Shown here piece after piece: positions 32,370 to 43,112 of a stretch of DNA of 64,000 bases. The position numbers and the translations under genes were made by a program. Origin of the DNA: JAOUJD01 sp963841815 (lineage in GTDB: Bacteria > Pseudomonadota > Gammaproteobacteria > Burkholderiales > Burkholderiaceae_F); the NCBI GenBank assembly GCA_963841815.1, contig CAWJEE010000027.1, forward strand, positions 427,235 through 491,234. Direction: 5' to 3'. Each line of letters opens with the position of its first letter. The stretch's first letter is position 1. The notes under the pieces are model-generated. The model was not told the DNA's origin. It saw only the letters and a list, made by a program, of their open reading frames with translations, and ran no database searches.

Positions 32370-33265
32370 GCCGCGAGCGCCAGCGCGTGCGTGCGCACGC
32401 GCCGCGTGACGAAGTTCACTGCGCTGTCCACCACGTGGCGGTCGCGCAGGATGCGCGTGTGCCCGAGCCCGTCGGTGGCGAGCAGCCGCGCGCCGGTGCC
32501 CATCGTGTACGCGTAGCCGTGCGCGATCGGCACGTCGCGGTCGCCGATGTCGTGCGCGACGAGCAGCGGAGTCCGGATGCGCCTCGCAATCCACGATTGC
32601 ATCGCGAGGCGTTCGAACGCGACGCCCGCCGTCTGTTCCGCGTGTTCCTGGATCGCCGGCAGCAGGCGCTCCGGCGCGCCGAGCATGCGCGCCATGCCGA
32701 GCAGGTACGGACGCGGATCCGACGGCGGCGCGATCAGCACCGCGCCGGCCAGCGGTCGACGCGTCGACGCCAGCACGGAAGCAAGGGCGCCGGCGCCCAG
32801 CGAATGCGCGATCGCCCCCACCACGTCCGGCGTCTCCGCGAGCACGCGCTCGGTCGAGCGGATCATCGCCGGCAGCGAGGTCGACCCGCCGTCGCTCAGG
32901 CCGTGCGCGACGTGGTCGAACGCGAGCACGGCGATGCCGCGGTCGACCAGCGGCGCGACGAACGCCTCCATCTGCTGGGCCCAGCCGCTCCAACCGTGCG
33001 TCAGCAGCACGGTGGGCGCATCGCCGACGTCGCCCCAGCGATAGGTCGTCACCTTGCCGTCGGGCACGGCCATGACGCCGACCTGCGGCCTGGCGCCGCG
33101 AAAAGCCAGGCGCTCGGGCGCGGGCCGCGAGGTCGCGAAGAAGCGGCGCGCGATGGACCGCGCCGTGCGTGCCGGCGCGACGACCGAGCCGGCGCGCACG
33201 ACGGCGCGCAGCGATCCGATTATTAGCGACCGTTCGGTCGCTTTCATGGCGTTGGACAATGTCAT
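32366..33265 (-). CDS. Alpha/beta hydrolase
   Basis: 299 residues. The catalytic set is visible: oxyanion loop LLTHGWSGWAQQM, nucleophile elbow AHSLGAG (GHSLG type), an Asp in HDIGDRDVP, and a His in GLGHTRIL. Substrate unknown. The start at 33265 is chosen because GAAGGAA lies 8-9 bases upstream; a second ATG at 33246 also fits. A palindrome identical in type to the tetR operator (33225-33242) falls inside the first codons. It is 31 bases downstream of tetR in the same direction, so it is probably regulated by it. Confidence 0.85.
   Translation of the reverse strand: MTLSNAMKATERSLIIGSLRAVVRAGSVVAPARTARSIARRFFATSRPAPERLAFRGARPQVGVMAVPDGKVTTYRWGDVGDAPTVLLTHGWSGWAQQMEAFVAPLVDRGIAVLAFDHVAHGLSDGGSTSLPAMIRSTERVLAETPDVVGAIAHSLGAGALASVLASTRRPLAGAVLIAPPSDPRPYLLGMARMLGAPERLLPAIQEHAEQTAGVAFERLAMQSWIARRIRTPLLVAHDIGDRDVPIAHGYAYTMGTGARLLATDGLGHTRILRDRHVVDSAVNFVTRRVRTHALALAA
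33225..33242. promoter_or_regulatory. TetR-type operator inside the start of the hydrolase gene
   Basis: AGCGACCGTTCGGTCGCT, a near-perfect 18-bp palindrome that differs from the upstream operator only at one central base. It covers codons roughly 9-14 of the hydrolase. AATAAT follows it on the minus strand at about the place of a -10, so a second promoter inside the gene is possible. Confidence 0.7.
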
Positions 33266-33296
33266 GGCGGTTCCTTCGATCAGTCAGGGAGGGGCG

Positions 33297-33878
33297 CTAC
33301 GAAGTGAACAGGAGGTCGAACGCTCGCTCCGACTCGCGGATGGCGTGGCGGTCGCCGAGCAGCCGCAGCATGCTGTCGCACGCCGAGGCGAGCCCGATCG
33401 CCACCATGACGACCTGTTTCGGGGAAAGATCGGTCTTGAGTTGCTTCAGTTCAATGGCCCGGGCCGCCTGGCGTTCCAGGTAGGCGAGCCAGTCGTTCCA
33501 GCCGGCGACGAGCGTGTCGCGCACCTCGCCGGGCTGGTCGTCGAATTCGAGCCGGGCCGCATTCAGAGGACAACCGCCCTCGAGCCCGGTGTCGGCGATC
33601 CAGCCGAGCCAGTGGCGGAAGATCGCGCGCAGGCGCGGCAGCCCGGCCGGCGACGACAGCGCCGGCAGCAGCACGCGCTCACGGAACAGTTCGGTGGTCC
33701 GGTGCACGACCGCGAGCTGCAGCGATTCCTTGTTCGGGAAGTGGCGCAGCAGGCCGCCCTTGGACCACCCGGCCCGCTCGGCGACCGGCGCGAGCGTGAG
33801 CGCCGCCAGGCCGATCCGGCTGGCCTCGCGCATGGCTGCGTCGATCAATGCGAGTCTGGCTTCGTCACCGCGTTGCAT
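33297..33878 (-). CDS. TetR-family repressor
   Basis: 193 residues if started at the ATG at 33878. The N-terminal helix-turn-helix is ARLALIDAAMREASRIGL followed by LAPVAERAGWSKGGLLRHFPNKESL, the standard TetR DNA-binding domain. The ligand domain has GGCPLNAARLEF, where the Cys is common in TetR members acting on acyl or drug ligands. The start is chosen from the promoter: TTGACA, 17 bases, TATGTT ends just before this ATG, so the mRNA would be leaderless. Upstream in-frame starts (33890 and a TTG at 33914) overlap the operator. It probably controls itself and the next hydrolase. Confidence 0.88.
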   Translation of the reverse strand: MQRGDEARLALIDAAMREASRIGLAALTLAPVAERAGWSKGGLLRHFPNKESLQLAVVHRTTELFRERVLLPALSSPAGLPRLRAIFRHWLGWIADTGLEGGCPLNAARLEFDDQPGEVRDTLVAGWNDWLAYLERQAARAIELKQLKTDLSPKQVVMVAIGLASACDSMLRLLGDRHAIRESERAFDLLFTS

Positions 33879-33885
33879 GGCCCGA

Positions 33886-33914
33886 AACATAGCGACCGAT
33901 CGGTCGCTTGTCAA
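33886..33914 (-). promoter_or_regulatory. tetR promoter with embedded operator
   Basis: On the minus strand TTGACA (33914-33909) is a perfect -35; after 17 bases comes TATGTT (33891-33886, 4 of 6). The 18-bp operator fills the spacer exactly. Confidence 0.7.
33891..33908. promoter_or_regulatory. TetR operator upstream of tetR
   Basis: AGCGACCGATCGGTCGCT is a perfect 18-bp palindrome lying between the -35 and -10 of the tetR promoter. A repressor bound here would block RNA polymerase. Its near twin lies at 33225-33242. Confidence 0.78.
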
Positions 33915-33947
33915 GCCCCCTCCCTCGCCGCGGCGGTGGAGCGTCGC

Positions 33948-35153
33948 TCAACGCACGGCGATGGCTTCGTAGAGCGCGTGCCGCAGCGCGAGATCGCGCG
34001 GATCGCCCCGCAGTGCGCCACCCATCTTGCTGGTGACATACGCATACCCGATGCCCGCCGCGGGGTCCGCGAAACCCATCGAGCCGCCGGCGCCGAGTGA
34101 TCCGTACGAGCCCTCGCTGCCGAACGGCCAGAAGGAACTGGGCTTCGTGAATCCGAGGGAAAAGCGGATGTCGGCCGCCAGCAGGCAATCGTCGTGGAAG
34201 CCGTTCGCCGACGGGATCGCCGGCGCTTCCAGCGCGCGCAGCGTTTCGCGCCGCAGCTTCAGTTCGCGGCCGCCGGTCGCGAACACGCTGTAGGCACGCG
34301 CGATGGCGCGTGCCGTGCCGACGCCGCCGCCGGCCGGCACCTCGAGCTCGCGCGCGTAGACGCGCTGCGCGTCGCGCACCACCTCGGCCCCGGGGTTCAC
34401 TGCGAGCGCTCGGTAGATGTTCGAGTGGTGGCTGAACATCACCAGCAGCAACCGCATCGGAAAGCCCGAGCGGCCGAAGACCGCCGCCGCATCCGGATGG
34501 CGCAACGTCGCGAGCCGCGCGTCCGGGAGCGACTCCGGCACCCGGATGTACACGTCCAGCCCCAGCGGGTCCGCGATCTCGTCCTGGAAGATCCGGCCGA
34601 GCGTCCGGTGGCGCGGATCGACCCGCCGCAGCAGTTCGCCTTCGTAGAACCCGAGAGTGAGCCCGTGGTAGCCCTGCCGCGCGCCCGGCGGCCACGCCGG
34701 CCGCTGCCGCGCCATGACGGCCGCGAGGCGATCGGGGTCCGCGACCACGCTGCGGTCGACCGGCTCGTTGAACGCGAACAGCCCGGCCTGGTGCGCCAGC
34801 AACTGGCGCACCGTGATCGCTTCCTTGCCCTGCTGCGCGAACTCGGGCCAGTAGGTGCAGACGCGCTCCTCGTAGTCGAGCCAGCCGCGCGAGTGCGCGA
34901 GTGCCAGGGTCATCGCCGACAGCCCCTTGGTGGTGGAGTACACGAGGACCATCGTGCCTTCCTCCCACGCGGCACCGGTCGCCTGGTTGCGGATTCCGCC
35001 CCACAGGTCCACGACCTTTTCGCCACGGTGGAAGGCGCAGCACGCGCCGCCGAGCTCGCGCCGGCGCGTGAAGTTCTCGACGAACGCGTCGCGCACCCCC
35101 TCGAATCCGGGGGCGACGGCGCCGAAGACCTCGACGTGCGCGCCGTGTCTCAT
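33948..35153 (-). CDS. Serine hydrolase of the beta-lactamase/EstB type
   Basis: 401 residues of the class C beta-lactamase-like esterase family. The S-x-x-K catalytic motif is VYSTTKGLSAM (about residue 67), a Tyr motif is probably in QGYHGLTLG, and GGRELKLRRETL and GGSMGFADPAAGIGYAYV give the later strands. Family context includes EstB esterases and carnitine-linked beta-lactamase-like proteins; true antibiotic hydrolysis is not implied. No signal peptide, so it is cytosolic. The ATG at 35153 is chosen since MRHGAHVEVFG starts the usual VAPGFEGVRDAF region. Confidence 0.87.
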   Translation of the reverse strand: MRHGAHVEVFGAVAPGFEGVRDAFVENFTRRRELGGACCAFHRGEKVVDLWGGIRNQATGAAWEEGTMVLVYSTTKGLSAMTLALAHSRGWLDYEERVCTYWPEFAQQGKEAITVRQLLAHQAGLFAFNEPVDRSVVADPDRLAAVMARQRPAWPPGARQGYHGLTLGFYEGELLRRVDPRHRTLGRIFQDEIADPLGLDVYIRVPESLPDARLATLRHPDAAAVFGRSGFPMRLLLVMFSHHSNIYRALAVNPGAEVVRDAQRVYARELEVPAGGGVGTARAIARAYSVFATGGRELKLRRETLRALEAPAIPSANGFHDDCLLAADIRFSLGFTKPSSFWPFGSEGSYGSLGAGGSMGFADPAAGIGYAYVTSKMGGALRGDPRDLALRHALYEAIAVR

Positions 35154-35383
35154 CTCGCCACCACGCAACGCGCCGCAGTCACCCGCCACTCCTGGAATCC
35201 GTTCCCCCTCAATAGTCCGCCGGTCCGCCGCCCGCCTTGTTTCGCCTCAACCCCGACAGGATCAGTCCCATGCACTCCGCCGGTTTCCGCCGCGTCGTCC
35301 GCCTGCGTGGGCAGGGCATGGCGACGACGACGGCGTAGATGAGAGAGAGGACAATTCCGCCTCCCCACCCGCGAGCTCCGCCG

Positions 35384-36058
35384 ATGATCACCGTCCACCA
35401 CCTGAACAACTCGCGCTCGCAGCGTGTGCTCTGGCTGCTCGAAGAGCTCGGGGTCCCGTACGAGATCAGGAAGTACGAGCGCAACCGCAAGACGATGCTC
35501 GCGCCGCCCGAACTGCGCGAGGTGCATCCGCTCGGCAAGTCGCCGGTGATCACCGATGGCGACGTCACCGTGGCCGAGTCCGGCGCGATCCTCGAATACC
35601 TCGTCGAGCGGTACGACGACGGACGCCTCGCGCCGGCCCGCGGCACCCCGGAGCGGCTGCGCTGGACCTACTGGATGCACTTTGCGGAGGGCTCCGCCAT
35701 GCCGCCGCTGCTGATCAAGCTCGTCTGCGACAAGGTCGCGCAAGCGCCGATGCCGTTCTTCGCGAAACCGATCGCGCGCATGATCTCGGCCAAGGTGAAG
35801 GCGATGATGGTCGAACCGAACCTGAAGCGTCAGCTCGACTTCATGGAAGCGGAACTCACGCATCACAAGTGGTTCGCCGGCAAGGAGTTCAGTGCCGCCG
35901 ACATCCAGATGAGCTTCCCGCTCGAAGCCGCATCGCAGCGCGCCGGACTCGATGCGTCACGGCCGAAGCTGATGGCCTTCCTCAAGCGCATCCACGCGCG
36001 GCCCGCCTACAAGAAGGCGCTGGAGCGCGGCGGACCGTACAGCTTCGCCGAGGACTGA
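35384..36058 (+). CDS. Glutathione S-transferase
   Basis: 224 residues. The thioredoxin-like N-terminal domain has ITVHHLNNSRSQRVLWLLEE with the Ser of the bacterial beta/GTT1-like class, PLGKSPVITDGD with the cis-Pro, and AESGAILEYLVERY with the ESxA(I) glutathione site. The C-terminal helical domain follows (KRQLDFMEAEL, EFSAADIQMSF). Conjugates or reduces with glutathione; the substrate is unknown. The start at 35384 is the first that gives the conserved first strand. The spacer before it (35154-35383) holds no clear gene. A strong terminator lies about 95 bases downstream. Confidence 0.9.
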   Translation: MITVHHLNNSRSQRVLWLLEELGVPYEIRKYERNRKTMLAPPELREVHPLGKSPVITDGDVTVAESGAILEYLVERYDDGRLAPARGTPERLRWTYWMHFAEGSAMPPLLIKLVCDKVAQAPMPFFAKPIARMISAKVKAMMVEPNLKRQLDFMEAELTHHKWFAGKEFSAADIQMSFPLEAASQRAGLDASRPKLMAFLKRIHARPAYKKALERGGPYSFAED

Positions 36059-36151
36059 GCCGGGATCGCGTCGCTGACGGCGCCGATCCCGTTCGTCGAT
36101 CGATCCCGAGTCTCGAAACGCGTTCGGTGAGCGCGGCCTGCCTTCGCCCGG

Positions 36152-36175
36152 GGGCGCCGCAAGGCGCCCGCTTTT
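36152..36175 (+). terminator. Intrinsic terminator after the GST gene
   Basis: GGGCGCC and GGCGCCC pair perfectly around a GCAA tetraloop (36159-36162), followed by GCTTTTCGTTGTT. It is the clearest terminator in the GC-rich part. Confidence 0.8.
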
Positions 36176-36231
36176 CGTTGTTGGCGCGCACCAGATCGGC
36201 GTTGCCGTGCTGCGGCGCAGCGTCCGCTGGC

Positions 36232-36237
36232 TACAAT
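36232..36237 (+). promoter_or_regulatory. Likely -10 element of glnS
   Basis: TACAAT (5 of 6) in the sequence GGCTACAATCGACG, a common betaproteobacterial form, 37 bases before the glnS ATG and just after the GST terminator. Confidence 0.5.
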
Positions 36238-36273
36238 CGACGACTCCACGATTACCGAAGCAGCCAACCCATC

Positions 36274-38403
<2,130 letters not shown>

Positions 38404-38589
38404 GCCGCAGCTTCTGACCGCTTCAACGCCTGCCGCGCTGGATCGCGGCGGCGGGATGATCGCGTGGAGCGCCGATCCGGCAGCGGCGGGCAGTCCCCCA
38501 AAGTCATCCAGAATGTCACGAACGGCCGCAGCAGGCGCTTGCCCCGGGCTCGCGGCACGCGACCGAATCGACTTCATCGAGAGCGTTCC

Positions 38590-38994
38590 ATGAGCATTTC
38601 CACTTTCGGCGACCTGCTGCACGCGGCTCGGGAACAGGCCGACGCCCAGCGGCTGCTGTTCGTGTTCGCGCAGGCGGGCGTCCCGGACGATGCCACCGAG
38701 GAACAGCGCGCGCTCTTCGAGGCCGGCCAGGGCGGAACCTTGACGCCGCTGATGTGCGTGGACAAGGCGCCCGACGAACTGGACTCGTTCGATGCGCTGC
38801 TGGCGGAATCGCGCCAGTTCGGTCAGGCCTGGGACATGGTGTTCGTCGCCTCGTTGTCGGGCTCCGGAAGCGTCGGCCCGACGGCTGAACAAGCGCAGGC
38901 GTCGCTGCAGCGCATGGTCGAGTCGATCCGATCCGGCGCGATCGGACGCTTCGTCGCATTCGACCTCCACGGTCAACCGGTTCAGTTCGGTTGA
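38590..38994 (+). CDS. Conserved small protein of unknown function
   Basis: 134 residues: MSISTFGDLLHAAREQADAQ, LLFVFAQAGVPDDATEEQ, GQGGTLTPLMCVDKAPDEL, then a segment with FDALLAESRQFGQ and WDMVFVASLSG. I know similar short proteins in beta- and gammaproteobacteria, sometimes named ribonucleotide reductase subunit alpha without visible support; no reductase motif is present here. It looks cytosolic with a mixed alpha/beta pattern. The ATG at 38590 is the only sensible start. The following cupin gene starts 73 bases later, in the same direction. Confidence 0.75.
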   Translation: MSISTFGDLLHAAREQADAQRLLFVFAQAGVPDDATEEQRALFEAGQGGTLTPLMCVDKAPDELDSFDALLAESRQFGQAWDMVFVASLSGSGSVGPTAEQAQASLQRMVESIRSGAIGRFVAFDLHGQPVQFG

Positions 38995-39067
38995 TCGTTT
39001 CGCGGGACGCGTCGAACCGGCTGTCGGACGGAACGACGCGACCCCCACTTCTTCCAGGGACAGAGCC

Positions 39068-39418
39068 ATGAGCGACCCCAACCCGGCATCGAAACGCGAA
39101 ACCAAGGTCGAAAGACTCAAGGATCTTCTTCACTGCCAGGACAAGTCCGTCGTCAGCCGCATGCTGGTCAAGAACGGCGGCGGCAGCGTCACCCTGTTTG
39201 CGTTCGACAAGGGCGAAGGGCTGAGCGAGCACACGGCGCCGTTCGATGCGTTGCTCGTGGGCGTCGAAGGCGAGGCCGAAGTGCCGATCGGCGCGACCAC
39301 TCACCTGCTTGGCGAGGGGCAGTCCCTGCTGATCCCGGCGGGCGCGCCGCACGCCCTCAACCCGGTCACGCCATTCAAGATGCTGCTGGTGATGATTCGA
39401 GGCGACAGAGGCGCCTGA
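39068..39418 (+). CDS. Cupin-domain protein
   Basis: 116 residues. A single cupin barrel is suggested by LFAFDKGEGLSEHTAPFDAL (first motif, with one His and one Glu) and by LLGEGQSLLIPAGAPHALNP (second motif with PAGxPH). Metal-binding is plausible through these His residues. The N-terminus (about 1-35) is charged and helical (KRETKVERLKDLLHCQD). Function and ligand unknown. It is read with the gene upstream. Confidence 0.82.
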   Translation: MSDPNPASKRETKVERLKDLLHCQDKSVVSRMLVKNGGGSVTLFAFDKGEGLSEHTAPFDALLVGVEGEAEVPIGATTHLLGEGQSLLIPAGAPHALNPVTPFKMLLVMIRGDRGA

Positions 39419-39493
39419 GAGTCGCGGTGCAGGGAGCTCCCATGGGCCGCGAGCACGAGAGTCCGTCGGATCGATGAAGATCGCTCTAACAAT

Positions 39494-40546
39494 GTGAACG
39501 AACGGCGCTCCGGTCCGGCGGTTCAGGGCGGCGTGCTCGCCCTGCTGGCGGCCATTCTGTTCGGCGTCAGCACGCCGCTGGTCCAGCGGTACGGCGTCGG
39601 GATCGGCGCGTTCAGCACCGCGGCCCTGCTCTATGCAGGCGCTGCGATCGCAGGAGCGCTGCTCCGCCAACCCGTCGGGATCGAGGCACGGCTGCGACGA
39701 ACTGACACCGGTCGCCTGGTGGCCATCGCCGCGTTTGGAGCGGTCATCGGCCCCGTGGCGCTGGCCTGGGGACTGCAGCACACGAGCGGCACCAGCGCCT
39801 CGCTCATGCTGACGCTCGAGGCCCTGTTCACCGCGCTGCTCGCCAGGCTGCTCTACCGCGAGACGATGGACGGTCGCGTCTGGACAGCGATGCTTCTCCT
39901 GCTGGCGGGCGGGGTCATGCTGGTTCTCGACCAGGGCCGAGGCGGCGAGGCGAAGGTGTGGGGATTGCTCGCCGTACTGCTCGCGACCGCCGCCTGGGGC
40001 GTGGACAGCGCGCTGTCGCGTGCACTCGCAGAGCGCGATCCGGGACAGGTCGTGCTCGCCAAGGCGGTGATCGGTGCGGCTGTGACGACCGCCCTGGCCG
40101 TCTTCCTCGGCGAGCCCCTGCCCACCGTCGCCCAGGCTCTCGCATTGCTGGTCATAGGTGCGACCGGCTACGGCCTGAGCCTGCGTTTCTATCTGCTCGC
40201 GCAGCGGGCCTTCGGAGCGGCACGCACGGGATCGGTGTTTGCGTTCGCTCCGTTCATCGGTGCCGCGCTTGCAGTTGCAATCGGCGACCGGTCCGCCAGC
40301 GGCATGATGGCCGCAGGCAGCCTCCTGATGCTGGCGGGCGTTGTGCTGCACCTGATCGAGTCCCACGGCCACGATCACGAGCATGGCGCGATCGAACACG
40401 AGCATGCGCACCGGCACGACGACGGCCATCACGACCACGGCCACGAGCCGATGCCGGAGCGCAACCACAGCCATGTGCATCGTCACGCGCCGACCCAGCA
40501 CACGCATCCCCATGTGCCCGACGCTCACCACATTCACCGCCACTGA
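39494..40546 (+). CDS. EamA/DMT-family transporter with a His-rich tail
   Basis: 350 residues. Ten membrane helices in two EamA repeats (first LAAILFGVSTPLVQRYGVG, second WGLLAVLLATAAWGVDSALSRAL). The last about 60 residues, from residue 291, are cytosolic or periplasmic and extremely rich in His (SHGHDHEHG, HDDGHHDHGHE, HSHVHRHAP, HHIHRH), a pattern known in metal transporters and metallochaperones. A link with Ni, Co or Zn is therefore likely but inferred. The GTG at 39494 is chosen as no ATG is in frame nearby. The next gene, an MFS carrier, starts 42 bases later and may be co-transcribed. Confidence 0.85.
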   Translation: MNERRSGPAVQGGVLALLAAILFGVSTPLVQRYGVGIGAFSTAALLYAGAAIAGALLRQPVGIEARLRRTDTGRLVAIAAFGAVIGPVALAWGLQHTSGTSASLMLTLEALFTALLARLLYRETMDGRVWTAMLLLLAGGVMLVLDQGRGGEAKVWGLLAVLLATAAWGVDSALSRALAERDPGQVVLAKAVIGAAVTTALAVFLGEPLPTVAQALALLVIGATGYGLSLRFYLLAQRAFGAARTGSVFAFAPFIGAALAVAIGDRSASGMMAAGSLLMLAGVVLHLIESHGHDHEHGAIEHEHAHRHDDGHHDHGHEPMPERNHSHVHRHAPTQHTHPHVPDAHHIHRH

Positions 40547-40587
40547 CCTGAGCCGAGCCGAACCGGCTTTCGGTGTACCTTGGCCGG

Positions 40588-41799
40588 ATGCACCTGCTGG
40601 CCCCTCGCGGCGCTGATCCTGCTGCACGCACGCTGGTGGCGTGTCGAGCGCTGCGTGCGTTCGTGGATGGATATGTGGCGGTCCTGCTGCCGGCGTACCT
40701 GCTCGCGCTCGGACTCGACGTCTGGGCCGTCGGCGTGCTGAGCACCGCGACGCTGCTCGGATCGGCGGTTGCGACCCTTGCGGTCGGCGCCTGGGGTCAT
40801 CGCTTTGGCCAACGCCAGCTGCTGCTCGGCGCGGCACTGCTGATGTTCGCCACCGGGGTGGGGTTCGCCGGCCTCTCGGACTTCTGGCCTCTGCTGCTCG
40901 TGGCCTTCGTAGGCACGCTCAACCCGAGCTCGGGCGACGTGAGCGTGTTCCTGCCGCTCGAGCACGCCCGACTCGCGGGTGCTGCGCACGGCGAAGCCCG
41001 CGTTGCACTCTTTGCGCGCTACAGCCTGATCGCCTCGCTCAGCGCAGCGCTCGGCGCGCTCGCCGCGGCTGTCCCGACGTGGGTTTCAGCTCACGCCGGG
41101 ATCGAACCTCTTGCCGCGATCCGTTGGCTGTTCGTCCTGTATGCCCTCGTCGGGCTGCTCACATTCGCCCTCTATCGACGGCTGCCCGAAGCGCCGGTAG
41201 AACATGCGGCGGCCAAGGCGCCGCTCGGTCCATCGCGCCGCGTGGTGTTCAAGCTCGCCGCACTGTTCTCGGTGGATGCCTTTGCCGGCGGCCTGGTGCT
41301 CAACAGCCTCATGTCACTGTGGCTGATGCAGCGTTTCGAGCTGTCGCTCGCCGCGACGGGCACGTTCTTCTTCTGGACGGGGCTGCTCTCGGCCGCCTCG
41401 CAGCTGGCCGCTCCCATCGTGGCACGACGCATCGGGCTCCTGAACACGATGGTCTTCACGCACATTCCGGCCAATCTCTGCCTCGTGCTTGCGGCCCTGG
41501 CGCCAAGCGTGCCGCTCGCACTCACGCTGCTCTTCATCCGCAGCGCGCTGTCGCAGATGGATGTTCCGACGCGGACGGCCTACGTGATGAGCGCGGTCAC
41601 GCCTCCGGAACGCGCCGCGGCCGCCAGCATGACGGCGGTGCCACGCAGCCTGGCCGCCTCGTTGAGTCCTTCTCTGGGCGGTGCGCTCCTTGCCGCCGGC
41701 TGGCTGGCTTCCCCCTTGGTCCTGGCAGGACTTCTCAAGATCGGCTATGACCTGACGCTGTGGGTCGCATGCCGCGGCCACCGCCTGGACGACCGCTAG
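40588..41799 (+). CDS. Major facilitator superfamily transporter
   Basis: 403 residues and twelve predicted helices. The first half has AFVDGYVAVLLPAYLLALGL, then a short loop GHRFGQRQLLLGAAL in the place of the MFS motif between helices 2 and 3. The second half has RIGLLNTMVFTHIPANLC and ALSQMDVPTRTAYVMSAVTPPERAAAA, the latter typical of a drug- or metabolite-exporter group with P-x-R-T-A-Y. Substrate unknown. An in-frame GTG at 40573 is possible, but the ATG at 40588 is kept. It follows the His-tail EamA gene. Confidence 0.85.
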   Translation: MHLLAPRGADPAARTLVACRALRAFVDGYVAVLLPAYLLALGLDVWAVGVLSTATLLGSAVATLAVGAWGHRFGQRQLLLGAALLMFATGVGFAGLSDFWPLLLVAFVGTLNPSSGDVSVFLPLEHARLAGAAHGEARVALFARYSLIASLSAALGALAAAVPTWVSAHAGIEPLAAIRWLFVLYALVGLLTFALYRRLPEAPVEHAAAKAPLGPSRRVVFKLAALFSVDAFAGGLVLNSLMSLWLMQRFELSLAATGTFFFWTGLLSAASQLAAPIVARRIGLLNTMVFTHIPANLCLVLAALAPSVPLALTLLFIRSALSQMDVPTRTAYVMSAVTPPERAAAASMTAVPRSLAASLSPSLGGALLAAGWLASPLVLAGLLKIGYDLTLWVACRGHRLDDR

Positions 41800-41898
41800 G
41801 GAGAGAAGCGCCCGGGCGCGCTGCCACCGCGGCCTGCCACCGCACGACCCGGGGTGAGTCTCTCCGCTGACCTCCCGGGCTCAGACGGTCGATCGGTC

Positions 41899-42678
41899 TC
41901 AGGCCTTGCTCGACAGGAAGCGGTCGACGGCGCACCAGTGGTCGTCGTGCATCCACGTCTTCACGAATTCGCGCTGCTCGATGGCGCGACGATCTTCGAA
42001 CGGCAGCCCACGCCTGGCCGCCAGCGCCTGGGCCTTGAATCCACGCAACACGTTTCCGGCCTGCTTCAGGATCGGCGCGAGGAAGTCCTGAACCGCGGCG
42101 TCGAGCCTGTCGGCCGGCGCCACCGCATCCGCCAGCCCCCAGGCGAGCGCGGTGGTCGCGGACACGGTCTCGCAGCGCGCGGTCATGCGCAGCGCACGCG
42201 TCGGCCCGATGACCGTGGCGAGGTCCGTCCCTCCACCCCACCCCGTCGTGATGGCGAGGCGGCCTTGCACGTAACCGATGCCGGCGCCCTCGCGCATCAC
42301 GCGCAGATCGCAGGCGAGCGCCAGTTCCGCGCCGCCGCCGAGCGCGTCCCCGTTGAGCACGGCGACCACCGGCAACGGAAAGGTTCGCACGGCGTCGAGC
42401 GCAGCGCGCGACTCTTCCACCATGGCACAGACATCTTGCTCGGCGCGCACCTGGGCGAGGTCGCGGAGATCACCGCCCGCTGCAAAGTACTTGTCGCCGG
42501 CACCCGTCAACACGACGCAGGCGAGGTCCGGCTCGTCGCGCGCAGAGTCGAACACTTCCCGCAGCTCGGCGAGGATCGCCCTCGAGAGCGGATTGTGTTT
42601 CTCGGGGCGATTGATCGTCACGCGCAGGACGCGTCCCTCCCGGCTGAGCACGACGTCGCCTCGAGTCTGTTTCGCCAT
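41899..42678 (-). CDS. Enoyl-CoA hydratase/isomerase family protein
   Basis: 259 residues of the crotonase fold. The N-terminus is VLRVTINRPEKHNPLSRAIL, then TGAGDKYFAAGGDLRDLAQ (first oxyanion backbone, with AAGGDL), and ALGGGAELALACDLRV (second oxyanion loop). The Glu of the classic hydratase pair near GIGYVQGRLAITTGWGG is replaced by a less usual sequence, so the exact reaction (hydratase, isomerase or decarboxylase) is uncertain. No neighbouring fatty-acid genes. The start at 42678 gives MAKQTRGDVVLSREG. Convergent with the MFS gene. Confidence 0.85.
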   Translation of the reverse strand: MAKQTRGDVVLSREGRVLRVTINRPEKHNPLSRAILAELREVFDSARDEPDLACVVLTGAGDKYFAAGGDLRDLAQVRAEQDVCAMVEESRAALDAVRTFPLPVVAVLNGDALGGGAELALACDLRVMREGAGIGYVQGRLAITTGWGGGTDLATVIGPTRALRMTARCETVSATTALAWGLADAVAPADRLDAAVQDFLAPILKQAGNVLRGFKAQALAARRGLPFEDRRAIEQREFVKTWMHDDHWCAVDRFLSSKA

Positions 42679-42782
42679 GTGCCTTCCGCATAAGTGCCGT
42701 CCGGTGGGGAGCTTAAGGCGACTGGCATCCCACGGACGCAAACGGACAGGCCGACTGATCCGGGAACCAACGTTCGAATGAC

Positions 42783-42804
42783 GAGGCCCGCGCGAGCGGG
42801 CCTC
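42783..42804 (-). terminator. Hairpin downstream of the DUF1059 gene
   Basis: GAGGCCCGC and GCGGGCCTC pair perfectly (9 bp) around a 4-base loop, about 95 bases after the DUF1059 stop on the minus strand. The U-tract is weak, so this is a probable, not certain, terminator. Confidence 0.45.
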
Positions 42805-42899
42805 ACTTCCTGCTGTTCCGGTGGAGTCGACAGCGCGCCGATCGCGCAGAAGAGCGCGCGAACGCGTGCCCGCGCCGGCGGGGACGGTCCTCGCCGCCC

Positions 42900-43112
42900 T
42901 TACGCCGTTGCCTTGGCTTTCAGCGGCGGCGTCCCCTCGTGCATCGCGCCCATGATCTCCTTCCGGAATTCCGGCGTGTCCTTGTGGCCGTGCACCGCCA
43001 CTGCGTGCTGGACGGCGGCGTCGATCAGTTCCTTGTCCGTGTCGGCCGAGATCGCGACCGAACAGTGCAACTCGCTGGGGAATTCGCGGCAGTCGATGTA
43101 CTTGCGAGTCAT
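42900..43112 (-). CDS. DUF1059-family small protein
   Basis: 70 residues: MTRKYIDCREFPSELHCSVA, then ADTDKELIDAAVQHAVAVHG, HKDTPEFRKEIMGAMHEG. This matches the DUF1059 pattern (DC-E-P, then SA-T-EEL-D-A--HA---HG) with two Cys in the first 20 residues. Function unknown; the family is widespread and may bind metal or respond to stress. It stands alone on the minus strand. Confidence 0.85.
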   Translation of the reverse strand: MTRKYIDCREFPSELHCSVAISADTDKELIDAAVQHAVAVHGHKDTPEFRKEIMGAMHEGTPPLKAKATA

